Assembly (NCBI GenBank): GCA_029204225.1
Contig: CM055095.1
Coordinates: 74,981,798 to 75,045,797 of the forward strand
Direction: 5' to 3'
Length of the DNA stretch: 64,000 nt
Origin: Diphasiastrum complanatum
Lineage: Eukaryota > Streptophyta > Lycopodiopsida > Lycopodiales > Lycopodiaceae
Each line of letters opens with the position of its first letter. The first letter of the stretch is position 1. The notes under the pieces were generated by a model that was not told the DNA's origin, did not search any database, and was given only the letters and a program-made list of their open reading frames with translations. The position numbers and the translations under genes are program-made. This document shows, piece by piece, positions 45,899-57,140 of this stretch.

Positions 45899-46694
45899 TG
45901 ATGCAAAAAATGTGGAACACAAATTGCAAATATCAATCAAGCTCTGAAACGAAATGAAACGAAATGAAACTGGACGAAGCGAACGAAACTTGAAGAAGCT
46001 CTGATATTGACATTGTTGAAGCGAAATCAAATTAATCGCGAACGAAAAATAATTCAGATGGATTTCAGATATGATTGTTGGTCACTGCCGGCTATATCAT
46101 TCCTACAATCCTCTAGAATGTAGATAGACACTGCTGATCTACGTTTCAGATTAATACATCATTCAACAAAAATTGAACCAGTGTGTGGAATTGATAAAAT
46201 GAGTGAATGAGATACACAAGCGATGGCGACAATAATTCATTCAAGATCAGACAAAATTAAGAGATATATGTGCATAATAGGTACAATATCATCTATTGAT
46301 CCTCTTGATTTCTGGCATTGTATGACAGACCCACACAGTGCATTGGCATGAGAGAAGCGGTGATGTCATCATATAAGATCAGGGTTTTTATACTTCATGG
46401 TACTTGCATGATCTTCCTGATCCTTTGGAACATGAAGGTCAAAAAGTGCCGCAAAGATTTTTGTGTCACTTCGAGCTGTTTGACTTTTGCGTCATCTGAC
46501 TTTCTCCTACTGTATCATGAAAATTTTTCTTTCACGAACTTTTCACGTTCGTAACTCTTTATCAGGGTGTTCGCGAACATTTTTGCTTCGTGTCTTTTTG
46601 TGATGTTCGCGAACATTTTTGCTTCATGTATTTTCGTCAGACCGAGGGCTGAAAACTACCAAATCTTTGGTAATAAGAATGTTTTGTTTTTTCA
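45899..46694 (-). repeat. Element B 5' terminal repeat, 796 bp
   Basis: Partner of 41805-42849. It lacks the block with the purine tract, the inner TG start and the TATA box. On the minus strand it starts TGAAAAAACAAAACATTC and ends TTTTTTGCATCA. GATCA follows at 46695. Confidence 0.88.
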
Positions 46695-48167
46695 GATCAT
46701 CCTCTTGATCCATACCATCTCCTTTGTGCAATGTGTAAGAGCTTTGTACTCGGCCTCACTATATAACAATTAGATAGTGGCTTGTTTCTTCTGCATCCAT
46801 GATGTAGCTCCATCACCTATGAAAATACAATGAGCACTAATGGATTTCCTATCCATTATATCTCTAGCATAGTTCGAATCTGAAAATCCAAACAAGTTAG
46901 GTGATGATCCCTCGTACAATATGCCAAAATCTCGAGTCCCAATGATGTACCTCAAAACTCGTTTCCCTAGCTTCCAATGCTCCTCAGTAGGATCTTGCAT
47001 GAATTGGCTCAATCTTCCAACACAATAGCTTAGATCTGGTCTTGTAATGGTTATATAGATGAGTGAACCAACTAGCTTCCTATAGAGAGTAATGTCCTCG
47101 AAGGATCTTTCACTGCCTTTTATGGTTAGCTTTACATTTGACTCCATAGGTATATCACAAGCCTTTGCATATGCAAAATGAAATCTTTCTAGAATAGAAT
47201 TAGCATACTTCTCTTGACAAATGAAAGTAGATTGAGAAGATCTAATCACTTCTATTCCTAAAATATAATGCAAATTACCAAGATCATGCACCTCAAATTC
47301 CTTCTTAAGAGCACTCTTGATATCCTCCACATCCTGATTGTTTCCACCACTCAAGATGATATCATCCACATAGATTAGCAAGATGGTAACATCATTTCCA
47401 ACAAGCCTATAATAAAGTGAATGATCATACTCACTCATAACAAAGCCTTGAAAGATTAAAAATGTGTTAAGCTTAGCATAACAACTCCTTGGTGCTTGCT
47501 TAAGGCCATACAAATTCTTTTGTAGTAGACACACATGATTTGGCTTTGTAGATGAAATGTAGCTCTCGAGTTGTTCCATGTACACTTCCTCCTCAAGATC
47601 ACCATTCAAAAATGCATTTGTAATGTCCAATTTCCATAGATTCCATCCATAAACAATAACAAGAGAGATGATGACCCGAATGCTTACCATATTTGCCACA
47701 AGTGCAAAGGTTTCATCATAGTCAATCCCATGTTCTTGAACATATCCTTTTGTCACCAACCTTGCCTTGTACTTCTTGATAGATCCATCTTGGTTTGTCT
47801 TCACCTTGAAGATCCATTTGCATCCAATAGCTTTCTTGTCCTTAGGTAGCTCCACCAATCTCCATGTTCCATTCTTCATAAGAGCTTGATACTCAAGATC
47901 CATTGCTTGTATCCACTCCTCTTTGTTTCTTGCTTCATCTACACATGTAGGTTCATCAAAAGACGTTAGAAAAGCATCATAATTTCTAGCAACTACTTTT
48001 TTACCCTTTTCATCATAAGTGAGCCTTGAAGGCTTTTGTCTTTCCCTTGATGTTCTCCTTGGCTTTTGGCTTGATGATGGTCCTTCACCATCCAAAGTAG
48101 GATCCTTTACATCAACATCAAGAATGTTAGATCCATCCACATCACCATCAATAATGCTTGAAGACAC
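46695..48167 (-). pseudogene. Element A reverse transcriptase and start of RNase H
   Basis: A 465-codon frame (46770-48167) holds the hinge, then RT: GCKWIFKVKTNQDGSIKKYKA, RLVTKGYVQ, DITNAFLNGDLEEEVYMEQL, KNLYGLKQAPRSCY, catalytic YVDD in LIYVDDIILSG, and ITRPDLSYCVGRLSQFM. RNase H begins GFSDSNYARDIMDRKS. A stop at 46770 breaks the frame at KKQATI; the text goes on to EAEYKALTHCTKEMVW, where element B cuts it at 46695. Apart from that the RT domain looks complete. RT copies the element's RNA in virus-like particles; this copy is disrupted. Confidence 0.88.
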
Positions 48168-48900
48168 TTTTGGAATGTTACCCTAAGCAAAAATGACATC
48201 TCTACCAACAATCACCTTCTTAATAGAAGGAATGTAAACCTTGTAGGCTTTACTCACCTCACTATATCCAACAAATATACCTTTCCTTGAAGATGGATCC
48301 TCCTTGGTCCTATCATCAAGAGTTACATTGACATAGCATGTGCATCCAAAAGTTCCAAATGTGCATCTCAAAAGGTGTCCTTCCATCCAAAATAGCACTC
48401 AGCCACCTATTGCACAAGAAATTAGCACACAACAAAGCTTGATCCCAAAATGGCTTATCAAGGTTAGCACTTAACCTCATGGCTTTGCCACTTTCACATA
48501 AATTCCTATTCTTCCTCTCAGCCACTCTATTTTGTTGTGGAGTCCTTGATGTTGTATACTCTCTCTTGATCCCATGCTCATCACAAAAATCCTTGAACTT
48601 GGTAGATATGTAGTCACCACCATTGTCAGTCCTTAAGCACTTGATCTTTGTGGAAAATTGGTTCTCCCTTGCATTCTTGCATTAACAAAGACATCATACA
48701 CTTCATCCTTGCTCTTTAGTAAATAGATCCAACAAAATTTACTAAAATCATTAATGAAAGTTACATACATCTTAGCTCCATTACTGTTAATTGTAGTAGT
48801 TCCATGAACATCCGAATGTACAACTTGAAAAGGCTTTGTAGATCTAGATGTAGATCTAGTATAAGGTAGTATATATGACTTTGACAAAGCACAAGACTCA
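48168..48900 (-). pseudogene. Element A integrase
   Basis: Pieces of the integrase core and C-terminus in several frames: VVHSDVHGTTTINSNG, VTFINDFSKFCWIYLLKSKDE (residue run shortened here to the core FINDFSKFCW), a frameshift near 48630, AERKNRNLCE at about 48490-48525, and GTFGCTCYVNV, DPSSRKGIFVGYSE at 48183-48398. The first catalytic Asp lies in HSDVHG and the second in FINDFS, as is normal for copia. The frames are broken, so it is inactive. Confidence 0.8.
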
Positions 48901-49405
48901 CAAACATGATTGATACTTTTTAAGGAACTGGAAGACCAATCACAACTTGCTTCCTAGCCATTACCTCCAATGACATGAAGTTAAGGTCTCCCATCCTTTT
49001 ATGCCAAACCTCTTGAATAGGCATTTGCCCTCTTGCAACACATCCAACTAAGTTAGCAATAACACAAGAATCTAGTTTCAACAACTTCCCTTGTCTTTTA
49101 TCATTTGCAATCAAGATATCTTTCCTTTTGATCGTACAAGCATCTCCATCAAACTCAACTTTGAGGCCTTTACTTTGCAATTGACTCACACTAAGTAAAT
49201 TTTTGGTAATAGATGGAATGAACAAAACATCCTACAAATTAACATTCCTATTTGTAGAGAGAGAAATAGGAATTGTGCCAATCCCTCTGATTGCACACTC
49301 ACCATCATTGGCCGTGTAGATCACCCTCTTGTCATCTACATATGCCAAGAAAGAAGTGAAGTACTCTTTGTGAAAAGTCATGTGTGAACTTGCTCCAATA
49401 TCAAT
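48901..49405 (-). pseudogene. Element A protease and GAG_pre-integrase region
   Basis: At 49225-49405 the protease is visible: DIGASSHMTFHKEYF (DSG changed to DIG) and the GIGTIPISL phrase. At 48920-49225: FIPSITKNLLSVSQL, VEFDGDACTIKR and VWHKRMGDLNF, the domain before integrase. A stop at about 49220 separates the two. Loss of the protease Ser and the stop suggest decay. Confidence 0.8.
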
Positions 49406-50305
49406 TCACCATGGATCTAGATCTCCATAATTAGCAAGCATACACGAAGACATCACAAAAGCATCATCATTTGCATTTTGAACATCCAAACCATCCTCAT
49501 CAAGAGAAAGATTACCTTGCTTGTCTCCTTGATCTCTCTTCTTCTTGCAGCACTCACTTGCAAAGTGTTCTTTGATACCATAATAGAAGCACTTGAGCTT
49601 TGATATATCTTTCTTTTTGCCATTTGAAGAAGCCTCCCCTTGATCTTGCCCTTTAGGCCACTTAATTTTGCTTTTGCCCTTGATGAACATAGCCTCCTCT
49701 CCAACTTGAGATGTTGATGAAGATCCACCTTTTGCTTGAAGTCTATATTCATCATTGATCAAGATCTCTTGAAGATCAATCAACCTTGGCAAAGTCTTTT
49801 GAATGGCAAGACTTTGAACAATGTTAGCATGAGAATCCAACAATCCATTAAGAATAGCTTGAACAAGCTCTCCTTTCTTAATGCTCTCATCAATGCAAGC
49901 TAACTCATCATTCAAAGCTTTCACTCTCAAAATAAAAGTATTTGGACTTTCTTCACTCTTTTGCAAAAAGATTTGCCTTCTTAGAGTCAACACTCTAGAA
50001 GCAGACTTGGATTATTAAAACTTCTTCAATGAATCCCAAGCATCCTTTGATGAAGTACTCTTACCAACTTCCTTGAGAAGCACATTGGTGACATTCATCT
50101 TGATAATGTGTAGAGCCCTTTTGGCCCTCTTATTATACCTCATTTGATCTTGTTGTGTATCTGGTCTCTCCTCCAAACCTACAACAATATCCAAAACATC
50201 AGTCATCTCAAGAAGTGATTCCATCCTCACTTTCCACAATAGATAGTTACTTGACCGGGTAAGCCTATCATTAGCTTCCAACATGATTCCACTTGATCTA
50301 GCCAT
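49406..50305 (-). pseudogene. Element A gag
   Basis: Two adjacent minus-strand frames. 50015-50305: start MARSSGIMLEANDRLTRSSN, LLWKVRMESLLEM, DAWDSLKKF. 49406-49993: LTLRRQIFLQKSEES, capsid end, Lys-rich basic region, then a zinc knuckle CFYYGIKEHFASEC in which the second Cys is replaced by Tyr. A stop lies between the frames at about 50010. It would form the capsid and bind RNA; the altered knuckle and stop argue against function. Confidence 0.85.
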
Positions 50306-50889
50306 GTAGCAATAACCTGATCCTCTCTTTCAGCCTGTTTCAATGCACAAATCACTCTTTTTAACAACAATAAATGTTTTCAAAAGGAAATCACAAAGAT
50401 ATAAAACTACTCAATTCTCTTCTAGCACTTATACCAAGCAAATCAACACATATAGTGAAATCTTGATCAACCTATGATCTATCCTCAATATAATGACTCT
50501 TATCTTTTCCTAAGATTGAAACACACTCAAATGAAGTTTAGTAACCTCACAATCTAGAGATCCAATCAAAATTAGGGTTTTGACAAAATCACAAAAACTT
50601 GATTATTTCAAAATCTACATGCAATTGCCTAAATCTTGATATGCAATCTTGTAACCACAACTTAGGCTTTTCCCATGCTCTAAAAATTGACCATTTTCAG
50701 TATGTAATGTGTGAAATCAGATTGGACAAGAATATAAACCTATTTTGAGTTTTGATCTACAAAAGATGCAATTTACATATGCAAGAAACTCGATCTTGGT
50801 GTAGAATCCAATCTAGCATGCTCTAGCATTGATATCTTCTCCAAATCATTGATAGATTGTGAATGCTTCTTTCATAACCTAAAACACAA
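50306..50889 (-). other. Element A untranslated leader
   Basis: About 585 bp between the primer binding site and the gag start. No frame and no repeat recognised. Copia leaders of this length are not unusual. Confidence 0.6.
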
Positions 50890-50901
50890 GCTCCGATACC
50901 A
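50890..50901 (-). other. Element A primer binding site
   Basis: The minus strand reads TGGTATCGGAGC, one base from the copia consensus, two bases from the LTR end. Confidence 0.8.
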
Positions 50902-50903
50902 TG

Positions 50904-51617
50904 TGAAGAATTTCAAATCATTAAGATCCAAAATATCCCTTTAATCTTTGCTTAGAAAGACAAGCAAATCACCAATCTTGCCAATGTAGAAAAACTAACA
51001 TCTACACTATGAATGAGATGCAAAATCTAATATATCTTGATCAAACATCAATAAAAACATAACCTAATGTTAATGTCCATACAAAATTAGTAAGCTGCTG
51101 TATTTCACACATGTGGATCTAAAAATAACATTTAGTGAGCATTCTACACATAAAATTGCAAGATATCACAAGTGTAGTGCACCAATGGATAATAGAACCC
51201 AAGAGAACCATGTATAAGTATGATAAAATAGCATTTAATAATCATTCTACGCATAAAATTGCAAGATACCACAAGTGTAGTGCACCAATGGATAGTAGAA
51301 CCCAAGAGAACCATGTTTTCTCTTCCCACGAGTTACATCCTTTTATAGCAAGTCCAAAATTTAATTCAAACTTTGGTTTCCCTCCATAATGAAAACCCTA
51401 CTATTTGTGACTAGATTCAATGTATCTACTACTCAAATTGAATCTCTTCAAAACTCGTGTTCTATAGTTTTCCACACTTTCCAAAAGTGTTTATTCAAAT
51501 GCTTTTAGACTAATATAACTTTGACAAGTCAAACTCTAAGTCTAATATGAAAATTGGCCTCAATTGCCAAATATACAAATATGACCAAAATAGCAAAACT
51601 AGTTAAAATATCTTTCA
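50904..51617 (-). repeat. Element A 5' LTR, 714 bp
   Basis: On the plus strand it starts TGAAGAATTTC next to the primer binding site. Its right 305 bp match 41201-41505. The right border (TTTCA at 51617) is deduced from that match and differs slightly from the 3' copy. It contains a 103-bp tandem duplication. Confidence 0.8.
51141..51316. repeat. Two-unit 103-bp duplication inside the element A LTR
   Basis: Units start at 51141 and 51244 (attctac-cataaaattgcaag ... caatggatA(A/G)tagaacccaagagaaccatg), with few differences. The right copy lies immediately before the region retained in the truncated 3' LTR. Confidence 0.85.
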
Positions 51618-52250
51618 AGTTTTTCCTTCTTAGAATGTGCCTTTGCCTTGAGTGATGAGTGCCCTCTCTTCACTTTCTCTTTGCCCCATCGTAACAAGCT
51701 TGTGTTCTTGTCTACTCCTCATCCACGAAGACACCTTGTAGACTCTCCACGGATGGAACCTTCCCTTGAATGGCATAAGATTGCAAAGGTTAGAGAAATC
51801 CTCATTAAGACCATTCAAGACAATTTGGGAAGGAAAAGCCAATGCATGCAAGTTGCCTATTGTAATCTGTCACACTATAACATAGTTTTGGGCACTCTCT
51901 CCATTACTTTGAAAGCTTTGTAGGATTTGGTTTCTCAAAGTGAGTAGCCTAATTGTATTTTTGGATTCATAGATTGCTTGCAAGGTATCCCAAGGCTCCT
52001 TGGTTGAGATGCAAGTTCCAATTTCCCTTACGAGCTCATTAGAAACATTCATCTTGTCCTTGATCTCTTCTTGAATCTAGTGGATTCTTGTAGATTTTGA
52101 GGCTCATCCTCAACTCCACTCCCTATGTCAATGAGACCTTGAAATATCAAGCTAGATTCCATCCTTACTTTCCATGTGGAATAGTTTGATGGAGTCATTT
52201 TTCACTTGCCTCCAATAGGTATGCTCCTATTGATGCCATGACGAGCAAGT
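51618..52250 (-). pseudogene. Copia gag remnant
   Basis: Minus-strand frames read KMNVSNELVREIGTCISTKE, PWDTLQAIYESKNTIRLL, LRNQILQSFQ (51870-52052), then ALAFPSQIVLNGLNEDF and later capsid pieces with stops (51630-51851). It belongs to the same gag type as elements A and C but is a separate copy. It stops at element A's LTR border. Confidence 0.75.
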
Positions 52251-52439
52251 AATGAACACAAAGTTCACGTGTGAAATGAATCTAAAAATGACTTTGAGAT
52301 CTCCAAAAAACTAGATTTGAACAAGATTCAAAACAATAACAAGATCTACCAAGATCTAGATCACAGGCTCTACAATCACACTACACCAAAATCCAATCAA
52401 TGTAAAAAATGGATCTTGCCAAAATTTCACCAACTTGAC
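52251..52439. other. No gene recognised
   Basis: Short stretch between two copia remnants. It may be an untranslated leader of the gag fragment. Confidence 0.3.
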
Positions 52440-53110
52440 CAATTGCGTTCTTGTCCTTAGGAAGTTCAGCCAAGTGTTGTTCTTCATAAGGGCTTGATAC
52501 TTGGACCCACTCCTCCTTTTGAATTGCTTCATCTACACATGTAGGTTCATCAAAAGATATTAGGAAAGCATAGTTTTTACCTTAAACTTGCTTACCCTTC
52601 TCATCATATGTGAGCCTTGAAGGTTTTTTCCTTTGCCTTGATGTCCTCCTCAGCATTTGACTTGAAGAAGGCTCTTCACCATCAACATTCAAAGTATCTC
52701 AACATTGCCATCAACATCAAGAATGTTAGATCCAATAACCACATCACCATTAGAACCAACCTTTGGAATGTTTCCTTCATAAAAAATGACATCTCTTCCT
52801 ATGACCACTTTCTTAGTTGAAGGTTCTATTCTTTCTCTTAGCCACTTCATTTTATTATGGTGTTCTTGGACTTGTGAGCTCTCTGGATCCCATTTGCATC
52901 ACAAAATGCTTTGAACCTATTAAAAATGTACTCATCACCATTGTCACTTTTCACTTGATTTTTGTGTCTAATTGGACTTCCCTTGCAATCTTGAACTTGA
53001 AAAAGACATCATATATTTCATCCTTGCTCTTTAGTAAATACACTCAGCAAAATCTACTAAAATCATCAATAAATGCTACATACATCTTAGCACGAAATTC
53101 GACATTGCAC
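52440..53110 (-). pseudogene. Copia integrase-to-RT remnant
   Basis: Minus-strand pieces: MYVAFIDDFSRFC and LLKSKDEIYDVFFKFK (about 52990-53090), an AKRKNRTF-like phrase, VVIGRDVIFYEGN (about 52760-52810), the hinge, and YQALMKNNTWL (about 52470-52500). Because this integrase lies upstream, on the minus strand, of a gag fragment, the two are not one collinear element. Many stops. Confidence 0.7.
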
Positions 53111-53339
53111 ATGGTTTTAATTTCTTAGTTGGTTATTACGTCAATCCACATCCCTAAATTTGACATTGCAATTTTTGAAAAAAGAACATTGCACATATAA
53201 AAGCAATGACAATATAGCAGGATCATTTGCAATAATAATATTTTTGTAATATGAATCAATGTATTACAAAATTGGTGCTTTAATGTTTCACGAGTCTTTC
53301 TAGATCTAACATCAATTTAAATTTATAAACCTAATCTAC
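53111..53339. other. No gene recognised
   Basis: AT-rich. A short CGT/CGA run at about 53340-53353 may encode the Asp or Thr run at the end of the next gene. Confidence 0.35.
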
Positions 53340-53504
53340 TCGTCGTCGTCGTCATGATAAACTGCATATATGCACAAGTACAAAACACAAATAACACAAG
53401 CAAACAAACTACATTAATATTTAATGCTTGATCACATTAAATTAAGTAAAATTGATGTCAGAATACAAACCACATTAGTATGAATACAAAACCTAGTACT
53501 TACA

Positions 53505-53936
53505 TTTGGAGGATGAACCTCGCTCTTTAGTTTGTCGACTAATGCGTCGTATGATTCCCTGTAGGCATATTCGTATTCCTCCTTAGTTGGCAGAAGTCCA
53601 TAGTCCGCCAACTATCCATGCATTCAATTTAAGTTGAAATTAATTTAGGGCTACGTTGAAGCAACTAGTCATAATGAATATTAAAAAATAAAAGCATATG
53701 AAATCAAAGATAAACTATAAGAGTAGTGTGAGTTCACTTACCAAGCTTGCTTGCAATCCCGCCTTTCTACTCGAGCCCAATCTAGAATTGCCTATCCCAT
53801 GCATCCTAGCGGCCGCAACATCTTTCTGAATCTTGTATTTATCTGCTGTTCGTTCATCCGCTTTTACACGGTTCCAATCATTTCTTGAACACCAAGAGGG
53901 CTTGGATTGCTCGTCCCTATAAGCTCGTCGTGCCAT
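53505..53936 (-). CDS. Possible small spliced gene, function unknown
   Basis: Two minus-strand exon-like pieces with good splice sites. Piece 1: 53936 to about 53742, MARRAYRDEQSKPSWCSRND then VAAARMHGIGNSRLGSSRKAG, ending CAAGCTTG|GTAAGT. Piece 2: about 53613-53505, starting after an AG (gcatggatag) with LADYGLLPTKEEYEYAYRES and ending CCAAAT|GTAAGT. The frame stays open across the join. A third small exon may start near 53355 after 'tatgcag'. I do not recognise the family. The Trp-Cys...Arg...Gly-Ser-Arg arrangement loosely recalls plant En/Spm-type transposase proteins, so a transposon origin is possible. Neighbours are copia debris. Confidence 0.4.
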
Positions 53937-53939
53937 ATC

Positions 53940-55045
53940 ACGATTCCATAGACCAATGGATAAGGCATTGGAACTTTAAATGATGATTGAAATGGAACTA
54001 AGCTGCTAATTGTGATTTGATTGTGTTACAATATTATCAAGCCTTCTATGCAGGACTTGAGATGTTGTTCTTCATAAAGATCTGATGCTGATTGGAACCC
54101 TTTTGGGTTAGCCTAAGATGCTATTGGCCGGTCCAAGGGGGTAATCTGTTGTTGCTTATCTTGAAGACATGTTGCTGTATGGCCTTTGGGTCAGCCTAGG
54201 ATGCTATTGGCTAGTCCATTGGTCTTTGTGTAACCGGAAATGCTGAATTCAAATAATGGGGACCATTCTTTACCTGTGAAATTCGCCACTGTTTGCGGGG
54301 AGGAAGACCCCTTTTTCAAATTATTTTTGACAGAAAATCATTGCCTTTACTATTATGCCAGTGCGGAACTGCTTAAAACTGACGCATAAATGGCCCATTA
54401 TGGCTGGTTGCACTTTTATTAAAACTCTGTCTATTTATTTATTTATGCTGGACTTATATTTATTTAAGAGGCTTATGCCCCTAGTTCCCAGGTTTTTCGA
54501 GGCTAGGAGGTGCCAGTTTGTCTTAAAAACTAGTTAAATGACAACTTTATTCACCGAAGGCTACTTTAGTGATTTAAAACCAAATTTGGGGCTCTGCCCT
54601 TGAGTTTGGGCTAACTACCAAAAGTCCCTTGTTGGTGCCCATTCACAAAAAGGTGCACCTCTTTGGGCCTTAGCCCTCCGTAGCATTAGAAAGGGCCAGG
54701 CTCTACGTAGCATTCAGCCATTGTCATTTTGAGTGAGAGAGAGAGAAACTTGATGCAGAGAAAGAGTTTGTGGGAAAGGAAAGAGGGAAGGAGAAGAAGC
54801 AAGACTGTTTGATCCCTGCTTGGTGCCTCCCATTTTTGTGCCTCCCACTCCACTCTTTGCACTTCTTATGTTGTTGTCTGATCTATTCATTGTCACTCTC
54901 TTCTTGAGAACAGAGACTGAAACTTGTGGAGGACTTGTGAAAGAGGAGGAAAGAAAGAGGGAAGGAGTAAAAGCTATCATGCTTAGTGCCTCCCATTTCT
55001 ACTTCTGCCAATATTCTTACTATTTCATTGCTATCAATCTATTTC
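53940..55045. other. No gene recognised; one imperfect direct repeat
   Basis: Two copies of a phrase 'ggg-tagcct-gatgctattgg' lie at about 54105 and 54187. A G-rich, GA-rich stretch lies at 54730-54800 and 54935-54970. Nothing else is recognised. Confidence 0.4.
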
Positions 55046-55630
55046 TCTAACTCTTCACTATGAGAAATGAATGTCAGAAATAATTCTAAGTGTTTAGTAT
55101 GGGAAAAAGTGGCTGCTCTCGGGTAGAGAGAGAAAATCAAGCATAGAAAACTCGGGTATAGAGAGAATGAGTCCAAAACACCAAAATTTCAATATTCACA
55201 ATATGGCAAAACATGCCCAGCTTTTCCTACATGAGAGAGACTCGAATTCCTATAGTGGAGTTGCATGGAAAGTCCACTTAACTGAACTAATTCACCTACC
55301 AGAGATCCAGATGTGTAACTGCATGCATGTATATTGCATGTACTTCATGTCAACTCATAAAACTGCCTAGACATGTGTAGATCACAGAAACTACTTTGCA
55401 TATTGCATGCACTGATTGCATGTGGCTTGCATGCATATAGTAAAACTTTGCATGCTATCTAAACATCTGCATGTCATCATAATTGAACCTATCTAACTCA
55501 AATCCGAGCTACACTAGAAGGATATGTGCTCAATTCACACTCCTTTGATGTACAACATGAATTCTAGTGGAAATCACCATGGACATGACCCCAAACTCGA
55601 GATAGGAAGATAATATTTTAATAATCCTCA
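55046..55630 (-). repeat. Truncated 3' LTR of copia element C
   Basis: 585 bp matching 60561-61147 of the 5' LTR with about 95 percent or better similarity by eye. On the minus strand it starts TGAGGATTATT after a purine-rich stretch. The distal 142 bp (equivalent of 60419-60560) are missing. Confidence 0.88.
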
Positions 55631-57140
55631 CACTCCTTAAAAATTATATTCCTATCAACATATATTTAGAAATTAGGCCAAGGTTTGACCTCATCTTCAT
55701 AAATACATTCTTGAGTAGAGGCTTGGTGAGAAGATCTGCAACACAATCTGAAGATGAAACATGCTCCAATCAGATCTCTCTCCCAATGACTTTTTCTCTT
55801 ACAAAATGATGAGCCACTTCAATATGCTTGCTCCTTGCATGAAAGACTGGATTATTTACAAGAGCCTGAGCAGAAATGTTATCATTCTTGATAATTGGTA
55901 AATCTTCATCTACATAACACTTTAGCTCCAAAAGTAGCCTTTTGATCTAGAAAACCTCCTTTGTTGTGGTTGTAAGAGATTTGTATTCAGCTTCACAAGA
56001 TGATAAGGAAATAGTAGCCTGCTTTTTTGATAGCCAAAAAACCAAATTTCTTCCAAGAAATATAGTGTAAGCACTTGTGGATTTCCTATCCAACCTGTCT
56101 CCTACAAAATCTAAATCTGAAAAAGCAATCAAAGTCAGATCTTCTCCTTCATAGAATAGTCCATAATCCAAGGTAGAAGATATATACCTCAAGACTCTTT
56201 TAGCCAACTTCCAATCATATAACTTTGGATCCTGCATTTGTTGACTTAGCTTATGAACACAAAAGCTTACATCAGGCCTAGTCATTGTTAACCAAATAAG
56301 TGAGCCAATAAGACTCCTATAAAGAGTGATGTACTCAAAGGATTTTTCATCATCTTTAATAGAAACTTTTACAGTGTGCTCCATAGGTCTATCTATGCCT
56401 TTATAGTTCTCCATATGAAATTTCTTGAGCATGGAAAGTGCATATCTACTTTGGCTTATAAATGCATGACCTTTCCAAAAATCTATTTCAAGGCCTAGAA
56501 TATAGTCAAGAACTCCTAAGTCCTGCATCTTAAACCCAGTACCAAGTGCATGCTTAGTTTCTTCAACTAACTTCTCATTGTTTCCACAAAGAATGATATC
56601 ATCTACATAGATGAAAAGAATAACTACAAACTTATCTACAAACTTATAATACAGAGAAGGGTCATATTCACTTAGACAAAATCCGAGTGATATGAGATAG
56701 GAATTGAGCCTTGCATACCAAGACCTTGGTGCCTGTTTCAGTCCATACAGATTTTTGAACAAAAGACAAACTTTTGATTCATTAACTTCCTTTACAAGAC
56801 CAAGAGGCTGCTCCATATAAATCTCCTCCTCAAGGTAACCATTGAGAAATGCATTAGAAACATCAAGCTGGAACATACTCCATTTGTGAAAACATGCAAG
56901 AGAGATGAGTATTCAAATTGTTACCATCTTTGCAAGTAGTGCAAAGGTATCTTCATAGTCAAGACCTTTAATCTGTGAGTAGCCTTTGGCACAAAGTCTT
57001 GCTTTATACTTATTGATAGATCCATCATGATTATACTTGATTTTGAATACCCACTTACATTCAATCACATGCACGTTGTTTGGTGGCTCCACAAGCTCCC
57101 ATGTGTTATTTGACATCAAGGCTTCAAATTCTTGGGTCAT
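55631..57140 (-). pseudogene. Element C reverse transcriptase and RNase H
   Basis: RT starts at 57140 (MTQEFEALMSNNTWELVEPP, ECKWVFKIKYNHDGS, then a stop near 56910) and continues at 55947-56876: FQLDVSNAFLNGYLEEEIYM, KNLYGLKQAPRSWYARL, catalytic YVDD in IYVDDIILCG, MTRPDVSFCVHKLSQQM. RNase H: FSDLDFVGDRLDRKSTSAYT, then a stop at 55947, and SAQALVNNPVFHARSKHIEV, VADLLTKPL to about 55650. Catalytic residues seem intact but at least two stops interrupt the polyprotein. Confidence 0.88.

Larger units (their letters stand above)
41805..46694 (-). mobile_element. Ty1/copia element B, nested in element A, no integrase
   Basis: It has terminal repeats at 41805-42849 and 45899-46694, TG...CA ends, and a perfect 5-bp target duplication GATCA (41800-41804 and 46695-46699). 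On the minus strand: gag (45484-45822 onwards), degraded zinc-knuckle region (about 45000-45250), protease (about 44650-44840), then directly hinge and reverse transcriptase (43379-44330) and RNase H (42870-43260). The integrase domain is missing: text jumps from the protease end to the hinge. It is therefore non-autonomous as it stands, and it also has stops. The two repeats differ by many substitutions and a 240-bp gap, so it is not recent. It splits element A's RNase H. Confidence 0.92.

Noticed and set aside
51618-53110. One collinear copia element
   Set aside because: On the minus strand integrase precedes gag, the wrong order for a single element.
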